A stretch of DNA of 64,000 bases from Vanessa cardui (taxonomy: Eukaryota > Arthropoda > Insecta > Lepidoptera > Nymphalidae): NCBI RefSeq assembly GCF_905220365.1, contig NC_061129.1, forward strand, positions 10,788,803 through 10,852,802. The letters are read 5' to 3'. The translations under genes were made by a program, and so were the position numbers. Of the stretch, positions 14,101 through 26,526 are shown piece after piece; positions within the stretch are counted from its first letter, which is position 1, and each line of letters begins with the position of its first letter. The notes beneath the pieces were generated by a model that was not told the DNA's origin, did no database searches, and worked only from the letters and a program-made list of their open reading frames with translations.

Positions 14101-17100
14101 AATAATATTTACGTGAAGATTTTCTATTTTTTAAAAGTAGCATTTTAAAGATTTTCCATTATCTTGTATTATTTTTTAAATAAAAACATGATAATTATTA
14201 TTAAGCCTCTTAAGAGCATGCCTTGTACTACTTTGTCAATGAGGCGCTACATCTACTTAAATAGGTTATAGAAAGTAATTTTCATAAATGTGACCCACTC
14301 ACTTTCGCACCTTCGTTTGATATAAAACCGTTAAAAATTACGTGATGTTAAAATCCATTATAAGAAAATTATTGCTAGAGTTTAAAAAAAAACAATGAAC
14401 ATTAATTAAGTTTAAAGAATGTTATCCATTAGTTTTAATTTACCTAAAAATTTTAACCGCGTAAACTGAATATCGCAACTTTTCATCTCCGGTAGACATT
14501 TTTCTATTCTTTTTAACCGACTCAAAAAAAGGAGCCACTCCTTTAAGTACGTATGTATGTAAGAAAGCTTTTAATCTATTATTATTATAATCTATGTTAT
14601 ATTACTGCCAATTTTTCCAGGGAAGATTTTAATATAATAATATTAAGATCAGATTAAGATCTCCGGAGATAGATTGAAACTCTTCAACAACAAAAAAAAT
14701 TTATGCATTGTTCACCATGCCTGAAACTTTTACATGTTTTTTATATTTTATCGTATTAAATCTATTATCGAAGCCATTTTAAATAAAATATTTTTTTAAA
14801 CTTTAGAATTTATATGATGATATTATCATTATAAAAAGACAATTTTCGTTAATTGTTTCGTAACGGAGCTACAAGTACCACTTAAAGTGAGACCAGAAAA
14901 ATCGATGAATAGGACTGGTTTACTAACAAAGCTAACGAGATCGAGAAGAGGCAGTATCATACCGTGTCCGTATAATTATGTGGAACGGTAAGACGAGATG
15001 GTCGCGCGTCGCTCGCCATCGCGGCCGCCGCTTTTACGCCGAGCCCCCACTCATCATTAACGCATCACCGCATACCTCGCTTTTTACTCACATTCCTGTT
15101 ACGAACGAATGTATATTTGTCTCTTTTCCTATGTAAAAAGTTAATTATTATCTACAAATGAATAGTATTCAGGAAATACCTAAAATAGCAATTATATTGT
15201 CGCAAAATATTGTACTAATTGTACACAATAAGTACAGTAACGTAACATGTTTGAAAAACATTTTCAAATATTAAGTTATTACTATTAACGTAAATGGAAA
15301 ACAATAATTTATTCAAACATGGAAAAAAAACATTCAATCAACGAACTTGTAATAGGTATCATTTATATTGCAATTAATACCGTTTAAAACTTGTTAACGC
15401 TTACATTATACTGTTATCACTTATTGTATAATAAGAACCACGCCTTGATTGTTGCCATATTTATAATATAATTACACTAACAAGATTGTACAGGATGTTG
15501 CACAAACTTAAAATCGGGGATATCCAATAAAACTTCCCGTCAGTTTAGTCAGACGTAATTACACGTTAGCATTCAAGATTTATTAATGTCCATTACCAAC
15601 AACCGACAACAAATAATTGCAAACATTTGATCTATTTAAAAAATGTTATAAATATTGATGTAAATTGTCCTCTCGACCAATTTCAGCCAAGGCGACCATT
15701 CTCATATTCCATTATATTATAGTGCACGGCTGTGTGCGATGACACAGATGCACACTCATAGTTTGGTGCAAGTGAAACAGCCTGTATATGTCCCAGTGTT
15801 CGACCAAGGCTTAATCTACTGTGAACCAAAACTGCACTAAATGGTGTTGGTGTTTACACGCGTGGAAAGATATCGTCCGATACATGCAGATTTCCTCGTA
15901 ACGTTTTCCAGCATCACGAGCACGAGATAAATAATAAACACAAATTAAGCACATGAAAAATCAGTGGCTAATGCTACGGAGGATTTCTTGACTACTCAAT
16001 TTCGAAATAAACTCTTCAAAACTATACTAAACGAGCGAGCCAGTTACATAGTAATAGCATATAGCAGTAAATAAATTTTGTCTAAACATGGTACAGAATC
16101 GTGAAAAACATTGCCAAAAACGCGATTTTCACTAGTTTAAATATTCATTCTTTTTAAATAATATATCGTAAGTACACCATAATGATAAGTTTTAGAAATA
16201 GAGACATTATAACTACTAATAACCATCGTATGACAACAAAAAATATTTATAGCTAAAATAGTATGGTACTAGAGTTTTTAAAACAAAAATAACAATCATA
16301 CTTTCAAAAATGCGCTGTAAATCGGTAATCACTTTACTACGTAAACAAATGCTATATTTGAATATAATAAAGAAGTATGAAATCTAAATAGTTTCTATGA
16401 AAAAGTACGGATATTTTTATCCAAGTTCGTATATGATTTTCACACATCATTCATTCAACCTTATATGATTTAGATTTACATTAAAAAAAGCATTTTGTTT
16501 TTGCTTAAATCAAAATTTTGTACTACCCGAAAAAAACTAACGATTTGCCTCAATTATATTTCTTCAATAATATTATTTATAACTCACGGTATTTTCCCGC
16601 CGCGAGTCAAACGTTTTACTTGCTTGGGCATTCATTATAACACGAATGGTTATCATTGGTAAACTTCAATTTGTTATAAATTCAATACGTATTATTTTTC
16701 ATCTGTGATATTCATAAAGTTTCAAACTCTCAGATTATTTTCGATACCTTCTCATAGTTCATGGAAAGCAAAATAAAAAATATATAATAATATAGAAGAT
16801 TTTATCCATGATGTACGTATGTATCAATATAATATTTTACTTATTTAAACTACTCTACCAAATTATTTAAAGAATAAAATTAGTTGCGTATTCGGTATAC
16901 ATTATTAAGAATCGGTGTTAAAAATTTAACGACGTCAACTAATCACACTAACAAGACAAAATAATAAGAACGCAACTGTATAGGGAGACGCGCTTTCTAA
17001 GCATTCGTTGTAACAAAATAACATATCGGCATTCATGATACGACAAATACACATATATATTTAATAATAAAAATATTAATTTACTTCACTTGTTAGTAAG

Positions 17101-20100
17101 CATGATAATATATACTTAGCTGTTGTTTTCTTAAACAATTCTTAAATTTGAGTTAATAATAAATATATATATATGATTACGTAGTCTAGATCGATTTCGG
17201 CTACAACAACTAATCTCATGCGAAGCCAGCCAACAACGCAGAACATATTATAGTGAGCAAATACAAGTGCACCCACTCTCATAACCCAAAGGGACGGTAA
17301 AACCTATACAACCGGATAGAGTTCCGGCAGTTGACCAACACTTTACATGCTTTCCGAAACACGACGGTCTACATAATATCAATGTTCAGACTATAGACAA
17401 ATATTGTAATACAATCAGTACCAGACCAGGGAATCTTCGTCCGTATAGTAAAGTGTAAGCAGATATTTTTGCTTGACGAAACATTTTTAATAAACATTAA
17501 GCGTCTGTTGTTAATTTTAAGTTACGCATCGCAAAAATATCATGTAGAAACCATGAAACAAAAAAAAAAGAAAAAATATAAAATTAAACAGTTTCTTTGA
17601 AAAATAGATTCAAAGTGCTGTGTTGACAAAAAATGTTGTGGACAAGAAAAAGCGCTTGGTCGAACAAAAGACCATAATATAGTCTGTACACTACACATAC
17701 GTTAACTTTTGTTAATCACCACATCATCAAACCTCCACTAACCTTCCTGAAACACTAACAAAGCCCTGACACCTATTTATTACCATTGATATTTATATAA
17801 TATTCATTAAATAGTAAAACGAAAGGCATGATGTTGGGAATCCTTACTGTTCGTATTGATAAGAAACGAGTTATTATGTGTCTTTGAAACGAACTATACA
17901 TTTTTGGGACTGAACAAATCTAAAAATTATTTTATTAATTAAACCGCAGCAATATTATTCCTCAAACATATTATACTTCATATTCATGAAACAGTAAACA
18001 CTGAATAATAATATTCGCTGTTTGTTTATATTATATGATGGATCTTTCTATCTCTATCACTACATCTGTAGTGAAAAGGTTAGGGGTCAGAGGGATTTTG
18101 GCCCGCCTGAATGCGTAACAATCGGTGGCGGACTTCACGCAGACGCGTGATTAGCCCGATCATCATTCCCCGTTGTAACCTTTAGAAAGATCGAAGCAAA
18201 CTAAATGACAATATTACTTATAGCTTGCGAGTGAACCAAACGATAGCGCGATGTAAAAGACACACAACGCCATCTATTAGAGTATGCCAGAACTAATTCA
18301 TTTTAAGAGGTTATCTAAGTATTGTTACAGATTACTATTTCAGCCGACTTTGTAAATAGTATATATTATATATAGTTTAGTAATATTATCGCTATTTTAT
18401 GTATCGGTTAAATATTACATTTATAATGAATAACAAAAACTAGTATGTTGAGCTCTATCCGAACTATTATTTATGTATTACATTTTATACGGCAAACCAA
18501 TTTGCTAATTAATATTGTTTTAATAAGCATATTATAAAAAAATGAAACTAAATAATTCAATACATCCTTTATCGTGATATTTTGGTTATATATCTTTTAT
18601 CAAGGTGAACTCGAAATCGAAGTAATACTTATATATTTAAAAAAACTTAATAAATATATTTTTAGGGCCCAAACATTGGTTAGTTTGCTCCTAATTGGTT
18701 AGTTGTAGTTAACCTATTAGTGAAAATTCAACAACATGTTGAATTGCTGAAATCTCGATATGTTTCAAGGTACTTGATATTTGATACGCGACAATAGCTT
18801 ACTCATTGGATAAACATATCCCGTAGTATGAAAAGTAGCTATGAAACTGTATTCGACACGAAAATATTAGCATAACGTGAATAATTAAGTATGAACCTTA
18901 TCGTATAGGAAGTAAAAGTAATTTTTGTTTATCTGTCGAAAAATAATATACGAGAGAACATGAAAGTGAACCATGTAACATCTCACTCTCGCGTAGTCGT
19001 CTAAACTGAGCCGAGTACCGTTATCGGCGAAATCGGATGACGGTTGACTGTTGACTCGTCTAAATGGGCTAGTGGTACAAGCTATACGGCCCCGTCCAGT
19101 TGTAAACGTTAACGCTAATTTAAACTTGAATAATTCGAAAGTTAATTTCTCATAGAGTCGCGATGCAAGCTCAATTAATTATATGGCTAAAGTATAAAAT
19201 ACTTTTGCTTTCCAACGAGTATTTATACCTTCTGCTGAATAACAATATTAGCCGTTATAATCGATTATTTGTAATCGATTGCTTCAAATGTTTGCGGAGT
19301 TGACATTAGTTGGATTCTAAACGAATATCACCATTCCTTATCCTAGCATGTGTAACTGACGTTATATATTCTTAAATTAATATCTTACCCGACTGTAATA
19401 GAAAACTCTTTGGGAAACAAACCGCTTTATCTAAAACGGATGACGTTCCAGCGCATTACTTATTTATTTATTTATTTTATATACATTATACATATTGCAT
19501 TTTTTTATTGTTAATACGGAATACAATAAAGGGTACATATTATGCTTGAACTTTACATTTCGGAATAATTATAATATAATCAGTAACATTGATATATACA
19601 CATTAATACGGGTATAAGACCTCGCATTTCTTATTTATAAATAATATTTACGTAAAATTACTGAAACATTTGGTTTTTTATCTTCATTAGTAGGAAATAT
19701 CTTCAGCTCCAGACATCAATTCGCACCCAGAACGATATGTATATGAAAGTTTAACGTAATCACGTATGTTTTAATATTTGTATGACATATATACATATTA
19801 ATAAACAATAATGTTGAACTGTTAAAGAAATTGACAACCTACAATGAAAACAATAGTACGGGCATGGTCTGCTACACAATAGTCACGTATTAAACATTAC
19901 TCGTGCAGGGAAAGCCAGTTTTCCGGGCTAGTAGCTCGAGGCAACTGCAATGCACTTCTCTCTTCAACGGTCCGTGCACCGCTTGATTGCGGTTTATCAC
20001 TTTAACAGTTGCCACTTTACGGACCGTCGACATACCATCGACATCGTACTAGATAATTATCAAAATTTGCTTGAACAAGCAACACCTTATCAAATTTATG

Positions 20101-23100
20101 GAGTATGGTATAGCTGATAATGCCGATACTAAATGTACACTACATTATAGATTATTACTGAAACGGGATTATAAACATTGCACTCCATAAAATGTTCCCA
20201 ATCTGATTGAAAAATATTGCGAATTAAAAATTCTGTTTGTTTTCAGGAAAAACACACACATCCCCGTTTCCGGTTCTTGCTACCACTGCTAATGGCTATT
20301 TTTCAAGGCACGAACGCGCAGTGCCCTTGGGCCGACATGCCAGAATTACAAGCAACATGTGTATGTGCTTTTAATCTAGCCAGGCAAATGTCTGTACAAT
20401 GTGATCAGGTATAATAAGACGAAAATATATGATATAATTAGTAACCAATCTTTGTATTATTTTTGTTCATAATAGCGTAATTTATTTTACAGGTCGATTT
20501 TCCGACTTTATTATCAAAGCTGAATTCAAGTGCAAGGAAAATATCTATAGATCTTCTGTATATTAATAATTCTACAATTCATTCAATAACCGATGAAATG
20601 TTCATAAATTTAGCGATACACAACTTACAGATATCGGGATGCAGAGTAAAAAAAATAGAAAATAATGCATTTAAAGGTCAAGGGCAATACTTAAAGAATT
20701 TAAACTTGCAGGACAATGAGTTGACAGAAGTGCCGGTAAAGGCATTAAGAATTTTAACAAATTTGTCTTTGTTAGACATTTCCAAAAATAAAATTACATA
20801 TATCGCAAACCACTCTTTTTCGACCCTTCAAGAACTAACAACACTCAAAATATCTGATAATAATGTAACATTGGCACCTCAAGCATTTGCTGGATTAGAA
20901 AGTTCGCTGAAAAACTTAAATCTCAAGGGAACGAAGCAAAAAACTGTGCCAGAATGTATAAGAGGACTACGAAGTCTTGCTTTTCTCGACCTCTCGCAAA
21001 ACAGCATAAGAGAATTACCCGGACCTGAGGGCGCAAGTACTTTTGAAGGATTGGACTCATTGACCGCTCTCAATCTAGAAAGAAATTTGTTAGTTAATTT
21101 GGAAAAAGATGCCTTTTACGGAATAAAAAATACATTAAGTTCACTAAGTCTATTGAACAATCTGTTACCAGAATTTCCCACTGAAGCTATAGCTACATTA
21201 TCAGATTTAAGAGTTTTGGATATAGGGTTTAATTTACTTAATAAGTTACCTTCCGATGCGTTTTTAAAAAATCCTTCAATAACTTTATTGGCACTTGACG
21301 GAAATCCACTGCGAACTGTTGAAGAAAAAGCACTAGCGCATCTTAATCACAGCCTTAGAGGATTAAGCCTCGGTGGCCGCTTTTTAAGTTGTGATTGTCG
21401 ATTGCGGTGGATAATTGAATGGATTCGTAACGGTGAACTACAAGTTACTTCACGTGAAAGAAACCCTCAATTTTGTGGAAGCCCTTCTCATTTCCGTGAA
21501 CGTGGATTTTATAGTTTTGAGCCCAACGAGCTTATTTGCGAACATGATTCTCTTCTGAATCTTACTGTAAATGTAGAAACAACGGTTATAAACGAGTCCA
21601 ATGTTAGTCAAACTACAACACCGTTGCCCTCTTCTACTTCCGCCGATTTACAGTCAAACTATACATCTACGACAATGTTCAGTCCGCCAGTACGCAACGT
21701 TAGTGAAACGACGACTTCTAGAACTACAATTCCCACTACGACTACTATTGCTAATAAAACAAACAAAACTCCAGCTTTGCGTCCGGCTGCACCTACATGG
21801 CGCCATGCTCCTAATCAGAGACCACCATTGGTAATGAACTTTCCCCAACAAAAACCAATCATTGATGATTCAAATGAAGTTATAGTAAAAAATGCTTACA
21901 GACAAGATAACTCAGTAATCATCCAATGGGATTCAAATGTTGCTAATATACTAGGCTTTCGTGTAGTATATCGACTCTTTGGTGATAAGAGTTTTAAACA
22001 AGGACCTCCTCTTGAAGCCAGTGAGAGAGAATTCAAAATTAAAAATGTTCCATCTCAGGTATAGTCGTATTATCATTATGCATTATATTTTTATACTTAT
22101 AAAAGTAGCAATTAATTTGAATGACATATTATTTCAATAAATAAACACAGTTAAATACATGTGTATGTTATTTACAGGAATGTATCGTCGTCTGCGTAAT
22201 TTCATTGGAAGAAGTTCACGTTACTCCAGAAACAGTGCCATACTCACAATGCCGTGAAGTACGCACTGTATCTGCTGCTGCAACTAATATGGACAAAATC
22301 ACTATAGCAGCCAGTGCAGCAATATGTGGAACAATTGTAGTAGCTGTTCTAGTGTTCGCCGCCGCGTCACGTCGCCGATCTCGTACCGTGCATCGGTTAC
22401 ACACTCAGTTACCAGAGAAAATTCCTAATCCATGCTGCGGGGGATTTAACGGTACACCAAGTCCCAGCGGACCATTATCGTCACTAGCCACGCTAGGCGC
22501 ATTTGGAAAGCAACGTGAGTGGGACCAAGTGTCAGCTTATAGTGCACGATCAATACCCAGAGCACGTTCTTATACCGAACCCGCGGCTCCTGAGCCTTTG
22601 CCAGGTCGCCCAGGAAGGGCACGTTCCTTAGCCGACGGGCAGTCACAACACAGTTACTCACATTCCGGCCGTTACGGAGCTCCAGCATATCCGGGAAGCT
22701 TATTAGGATCAAGAACTGGTATACAGTAATTTTATCATGATTCATATTTATAATAAAATTTACATATATACTCAATAATGATGTTCGTTTTAGATCTACG
22801 ACAATCTCGACAATCATTGGGTGCAGCATCGGAACGAGCATCGCGTTTGTCGCTGAGCGGGGCAGCGGGCGGTGCTACTAGCGGCACTGCCGGTTCTAGA
22901 AGACGACCGAGGTCGAGATCTCGTCCTGCCAGTCGTTATAGTGTAGGTTCACTAGGATTAGGCTACTGCGATACTTCAGACAATTGGACTGACCATGATA
23001 TGGATATTTATATGGCACGTAACCCAACAAGGGGTGGCTTGGTTCCATTATAGCGTGCAGGAAACACGGTGTGGGGTGATTCAGGGTGGCAAAATCCAAA

Positions 23101-25594
23101 ACAATTAAAAGAAACTACTCAAGTCTCGAACTGTACTCATGTGGCTCACACCTGCCCACACCGGCATATTCATCATCACGGCCACAAACATAGAAGAAAA
23201 AGTCGAGACGTTTCTTGATTTTAACTGAGACTGTTTCAATGGAAACAGACCTGCCTGTAGTTAGAAATGTACATTAGGGTTTTCAAAGTTTTCAATTCAA
23301 CCAATTTGGAGTAGCAATTATTTCTAAATTGACAACAAATTATTCTTAAATTATTAAATATCCTATAATTATAGTTTTAAATTTGATACTTAAACAGAAC
23401 TACTTATGATTAAAAAACATATACAGTCAAGCCTATTTTTAAATTATAAATTAGGTTTGTAGTAAATAATATGAATTCATTGTTGCAATAATAATTGTAA
23501 AGAGTGAGTATACTTTGTGCTAAGATAACCAAGCTTTCCCAGTTTACATGTAGTTTTATATGATTAGTTGAATACATAATACATGCATGTCTTATTATGC
23601 ATTCAATTATTCTAAAAGAACCAAACAAGTGTCTGTTTGTTCCAAGCTTAAACTGTAATTGAAAATAGAAAGTTAGATTTTATTTTTTGTTTAACTTGTT
23701 GTATATAGTTAAATTATTTAAGCCATTAAATATTATCATGTAATTAAATATAGCTAATTGAAGCTCAATCCAAATGGTGCTATCGAATACTAAGCAAATG
23801 TTTAATGTATTTTTGTAAATAAATTAATTTATAAAGTTTATACCACCCAAATGAGTTTTGTTTATTTTTTCATGACAAAAACATTTTTACCTCATCAACA
23901 TCAACTTATTTTATAATAGAAGTTTAACTGTCTACAACTGTAATCTTAAATATAATGAAAAATATCTTAAAAACAAATATTGCAAAATCATGTCTCATTT
24001 ATAGCATATTCTTTGAGTATTATTATCCTTGGATAAACTTACCCAGGCACAAGTATTCTGTGCTCCCATCTATATTGCAGCTCTTGTGTAAATTCATACC
24101 AAAAGTGAGCCAAATAAGGCAGTCCTCCAGCATCCATCAAACGAGCAGATGTAACAGATAACCTCCAAACAAGACCATCTTCAGGACTTGTTTTTACATA
24201 ACTGCACAATTTGGTCTCATTGGTATCCTGAAAATTTAATTCATTCATTTATATTACTGTGATAGTTATATTGGTTATATCATGTAAGATACCACATTAT
24301 AAGTATACATTTGTTGTTGCTGCTATCCAAATAAATGAAATATACAAACCTTCTTACTTTCTGCATCTAATCTTTCAGAATATGGAAAAGTGTTATCTTC
24401 AACGGCATCAGGAAATACATAATACAGTAAAGGCATTAACAAATCATCAGTTATTGGCCCCTTAAATTCAGATATTTGTGTATTTCTTCCCACTGCAGCT
24501 TTAACAAGTTTGGATATGGTTATAGGTGCTTCCGTAATCTTATTTAGAGGATTGACCAAACCCAAGCTCCTACTCAATCCTAAGGTGTCCATCAGCAAAT
24601 TATTATTATCTAATAAATTCATTACTTTTCCAATAATTTCAGACAGCTGGCAATTCAAATTATTTTTTAATGTTAAAGTAATTGTCCATATTGGTGCCAT
24701 AATAGGATCTATATCAGAAAAAGTGGAAGAATCAACTATAGCACTTTCCCGGAAGTGAGGCCATATTGCATTAAGTAGTGCACTGTGCAAAGGATTGCTC
24801 TCAGACCCAAAAGGCAGCTCTATTAACTTTTTGACATCAAAACCATCAATTGACAAAAACTCATTAGAATGACTTCTTTTTCTCCAAACAAAAGCATCAG
24901 AATCTTTTAGCTCATACGAAAATTTTGTAGATATTACAACTGCATCGAGAGGTACAGGTGAAGATATTTTAGACTTAAATAAACTTACAAGGCCACTAAG
25001 ATGAGAGCACTGATTTGAAATACGCTTTAAATGAATAATGTCATAACTCATTTTGTACTCATTATCTTCATATATTCCTAAGTAAATATGTTGCCAATGC
25101 TCCCTTATTTTCACAAAGAATGCAACAGCACAATCTACATTTGCAAAAGCAATATTAACTGAACTCATAATGAGCTTGATAAGACTACCATCTACAAGTG
25201 TAGATTTAGGACACAACATTAAGTATCGCTTTAACCCAAACCAATGAGACACTGGATAAGGGCTACCGTCTAAATCATCCATAAAGTTTGCGGTCGCACT
25301 CCAAAGTCCTTCCTGTAATTCTGTTAACAAAGACTTTTCGTCATTTTCTACCTCCTGACTTTTAGTAGATTCGAGTGCATGATATGACAGCGTAAAGGAC
25401 AGTCCTCGAAATTTTAATTCCTCTGATTTTGATATCCATCTTTTTGAATTTTCTGAACAACTTGTAGAGAGTTTAGATTTTGTTAAATGCCATTCTGAAA
25501 CTATCTCTTCTATTCGAGCAATAAGTACTTCCCATTCCGAAGCCGTTGTGAAATCTTGATGATAAATATCATATTCATCTATCTCTTCATTCAT
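8103..25594 (-). CDS. Rab3GAP1: Rab3 GTPase-activating protein catalytic subunit (Rab3GAP1)
   Basis: Catalytic subunit of the Rab3GAP complex, which acts on Rab3 and, with the non-catalytic subunit, on Rab18 in membrane traffic and autophagy. Minus-strand exons are 25594-24350, 24227-24043, 9195-8940 and 8864-8103, giving 815 residues (the human protein is about 980). The N-terminus has the family hallmark DFTTASEWE (residues 15-23), then HWFGLKRYLMLCP and LSGLVSLFKSKI. Exon 2 has AHFWYEFTQEL; exons 2 and 3 splice to read through LVPG into CLLHQKLQLLNCC. Exon 4 carries SLLSDMEAFKAANPG, FVRWYSPRDW, the arginine-rich catalytic-region motif PAGRQRRLFDETREAE and the C-terminal GAF..T end. Splice phases are consistent at all three introns. 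Intron 2 is about 14.8 kb and contains a complete gene on the other strand. The 5' end faces CIBAR1 across 932 bp. Confidence 0.96.
9750..10072 (+). promoter_or_regulatory. Candidate promoter and 5' UTR of the nested LRR gene
   Basis: A CpG-rich run (9770-9890, with gtgcgcgcgcac and gtcgcgcgcgcacc) is followed by 5'-UTR-like sequence (gtgacagtgattgtaaaaag) that runs into an ATG at a consensus splice donor (10073-10081). This fits a transcription start for the + strand gene whose remaining exons begin at 20247. It is inference only: there is no TATA box I would trust and no transcript evidence. Confidence 0.4.
10073..23053 (+). CDS. LRR + fibronectin III single-pass transmembrane protein, nested in Rab3GAP1 intron
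   Basis: A cell-surface receptor or adhesion protein of about 843 residues; I do not recognise the exact orthologue. Secure coding exons are 20247-20408, 20493-22058, 22178-22718 and 22794-23053, all phase-consistent. The first exon is inferred: 10073-10075 is an ATG directly followed by GTAAGA. It would supply the start codon, giving MEKHTHPRFRFLLPLLMAIF, a good signal peptide ending near NA/QCPW. Domains in order: Cys-rich LRR N-cap (residues 27-53), about ten LRRs (75-350), LRR C-cap with CDCRLRWIIEWIRNG (352-407), a Thr/Ser-rich linker with many N-glycosylation sites (410-490), an FN3-like domain (about 500-600), a transmembrane helix TIAASAAICGTIVVAVLVF (near 616-638), and a basic Arg/Ser-rich cytoplasmic tail of about 200 residues. 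The tail exons are GC-rich. The nearest poly(A) signal is at 23818-23823, before the next Rab3GAP1 exon. Confidence 0.85.
10985..11195 (-). repeat. Transposon 3'-end fragment, copy 1
   Basis: The run of ctgtctgtcagtctgtctgt, then tcgctctttcacgacc, and the end gaagccgcgggctac are typical of decayed 3' ends of insect non-LTR elements. Its reverse complement aligns well with 54432-54600 (shared ccctttcttg, tcaagtttgctt, accaaa, ttcatcata/aaatt), so it is a dispersed family within this window. Clade assignment is from memory and uncertain. Confidence 0.6.
12129..12166. repeat. Short hairpin with 17-nt arms
   Basis: 12129-12145 and 12150-12166 are inverted repeats with one mismatch around a 4-nt loop (ataa). 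It lies in the intron shared by Rab3GAP1 and the LRR gene. It may be a decayed MITE. Confidence 0.5.
14505..14550. repeat. Fragment of AACCGACT-ended repeat
   Basis: aaccgactcaaaaaaaggag resembles the left end of the inverted-repeat element at 42643-42867 (aaccgacttcaaaaaaagga), with one base missing. It is a small relic of the same family. Confidence 0.4.
14987..15052. other. GC-rich patch inside the large intron
   Basis: A CpG-dense stretch (gtcgcgcgtcgctcgcc, gcggccgccgc) begins beside an ACG/GTAAGA donor-like site. It could be an alternative non-coding first exon or enhancer of the LRR gene. The ATG just before that donor would put the LRR exon in the wrong frame, so it is not a coding alternative. 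Confidence 0.3.
15660..15790 (+). repeat. Diverged dispersed repeat, copy 1
   Basis: This shares with 17186-17290 the order cgacc/tcgat-atttc-ggct/agcc, then attatagtg, then a CA-rich stretch. It is the same family as the copies at 17180-17420 (+) and 42140-42282 (-). I recall this as a common lepidopteran interspersed repeat, but I have no database support. Confidence 0.4.
17180..17420 (+). repeat. Diverged dispersed repeat, copy 2
   Basis: This contains atcgatttcggctac, gaacatattatagtg, cccactctcataaccca, gggacgg and ctttacatgctttccg. The second half aligns with the reverse complement of 42140-42282 (shared ggacggcaaa/ggacggtaaa, tcaaca/accaaca, gctttc). It has no coding frame. Confidence 0.5.
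23818..23823 (+). promoter_or_regulatory. Poly(A) signal of the nested LRR gene
   Basis: AATAAA about 765 nt after the stop codon, and about 220 nt before the next Rab3GAP1 exon on the opposite strand. If used, the two genes do not overlap in mature RNA. Confidence 0.4.
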
Positions 25595-26526
25595 TTTATT
25601 TTATGGTTTTTGACTATACTATTGTTAAACTCTGGATGTGATTGTGATTTGTGGATAAACAGAATACAGCTGTGATGTGACGGTGACAAAATGCCAAATT
25701 AAGTCATCAAAATGTTTTCATTGCAATAAAATGGAAGTTGCCACTAAAATATTTCAGGAATTCTAAAATCTAGCATAATAATGTCTGCTATCAAATACAA
25801 TTTAGAAACCTAACGTAAGGTACTGCTACCTTATCAATTTATTTGGCAAAAACAATTTATGGCGAATGTAAATTAAAATAGCAAATTTTAAGCTGTATTG
25901 TAATTTTTATTGGTAAATTTATAAAAATCTTTAATTATTTTTTATGTACATTTTTAATAGTTCCAATATGACTAATACGCCTGAGTATTATATCGGAAAT
26001 ATCTTTTGAAAGTCATGACTTAATATTATCATTATTTTTTTATTTAAAACCAAAAGTATGTAAACATCTATTAAATCAATCAACTATTGTTTATTTTCAA
26101 ACTAGTAAGGCAAATTATATATAAAATAGAATTTATATAAAAAGGCATTTCAAGAGATAAGGAAACAACTTTGTAAGGTTTAAAACATATAATAAATAAT
26201 TTTAATACTCCATCTACGTACATTTTTATTTGAACTGAAAAGGCTGTTACAGACTCATGTTAATCTTTTAATGCTGCTGATTAGCTTATTTTATCTTGCT
26301 ATCTGGTTAATTAATTATTTTTTATCTTTATAATATAAAATAGAATATTTTTTATTATTTGTCAGGCGCTACCGAATATGTCAGTATAGATTTAAATAGA
26401 CATATTTTGTCAACTGGCAACACTCCTTTATCGTTTCCATGGGAACTACATGCATGTATAAAACATACACAAAAATAATATTTAAAAGTGTGATATTAGC
26501 TCAAAACTTTAGCTATTTGTAATAAA
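25595..26526. promoter_or_regulatory. Divergent upstream region of Rab3GAP1 (-) and CIBAR1 (+)
   Basis: 932 bp separate the two start codons. No transposon is obvious. The only motif I can name is the X-box at 26433-26446 on the CIBAR1 side. Confidence 0.6.
26433..26446 (+). promoter_or_regulatory. RFX X-box upstream of CIBAR1
   Basis: GTTTCCATGGGAAC matches every fixed position of the RFX-factor consensus GTTNCCATGGNAAC. It ends 80 bp before the CIBAR1 start codon at 26527. RFX factors drive ciliary genes in animals through X-boxes close to the start of transcription (family knowledge). CIBAR1/FAM92 is a basal-body protein, so position and gene function agree. Confidence 0.75.

Larger units (their letters stand above)
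9196..24042. other. Giant Rab3GAP1 intron hosting a nested gene
   Basis: This 14.8-kb interval lies between the Rab3GAP1 exon encoding the AHFWYEF segment and the next one. Besides the nested LRR receptor gene (10073-23053, + strand) it holds old repeats at 10985-11195, 14505-14550, 15660-15790 and 17180-17420, a hairpin at 12129-12166 and a GC-rich patch at 14987-15052. The remaining DNA is AT-rich and shows nothing I can name; the frame at 9386-9739 lacks any family signature. Confidence 0.8.
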
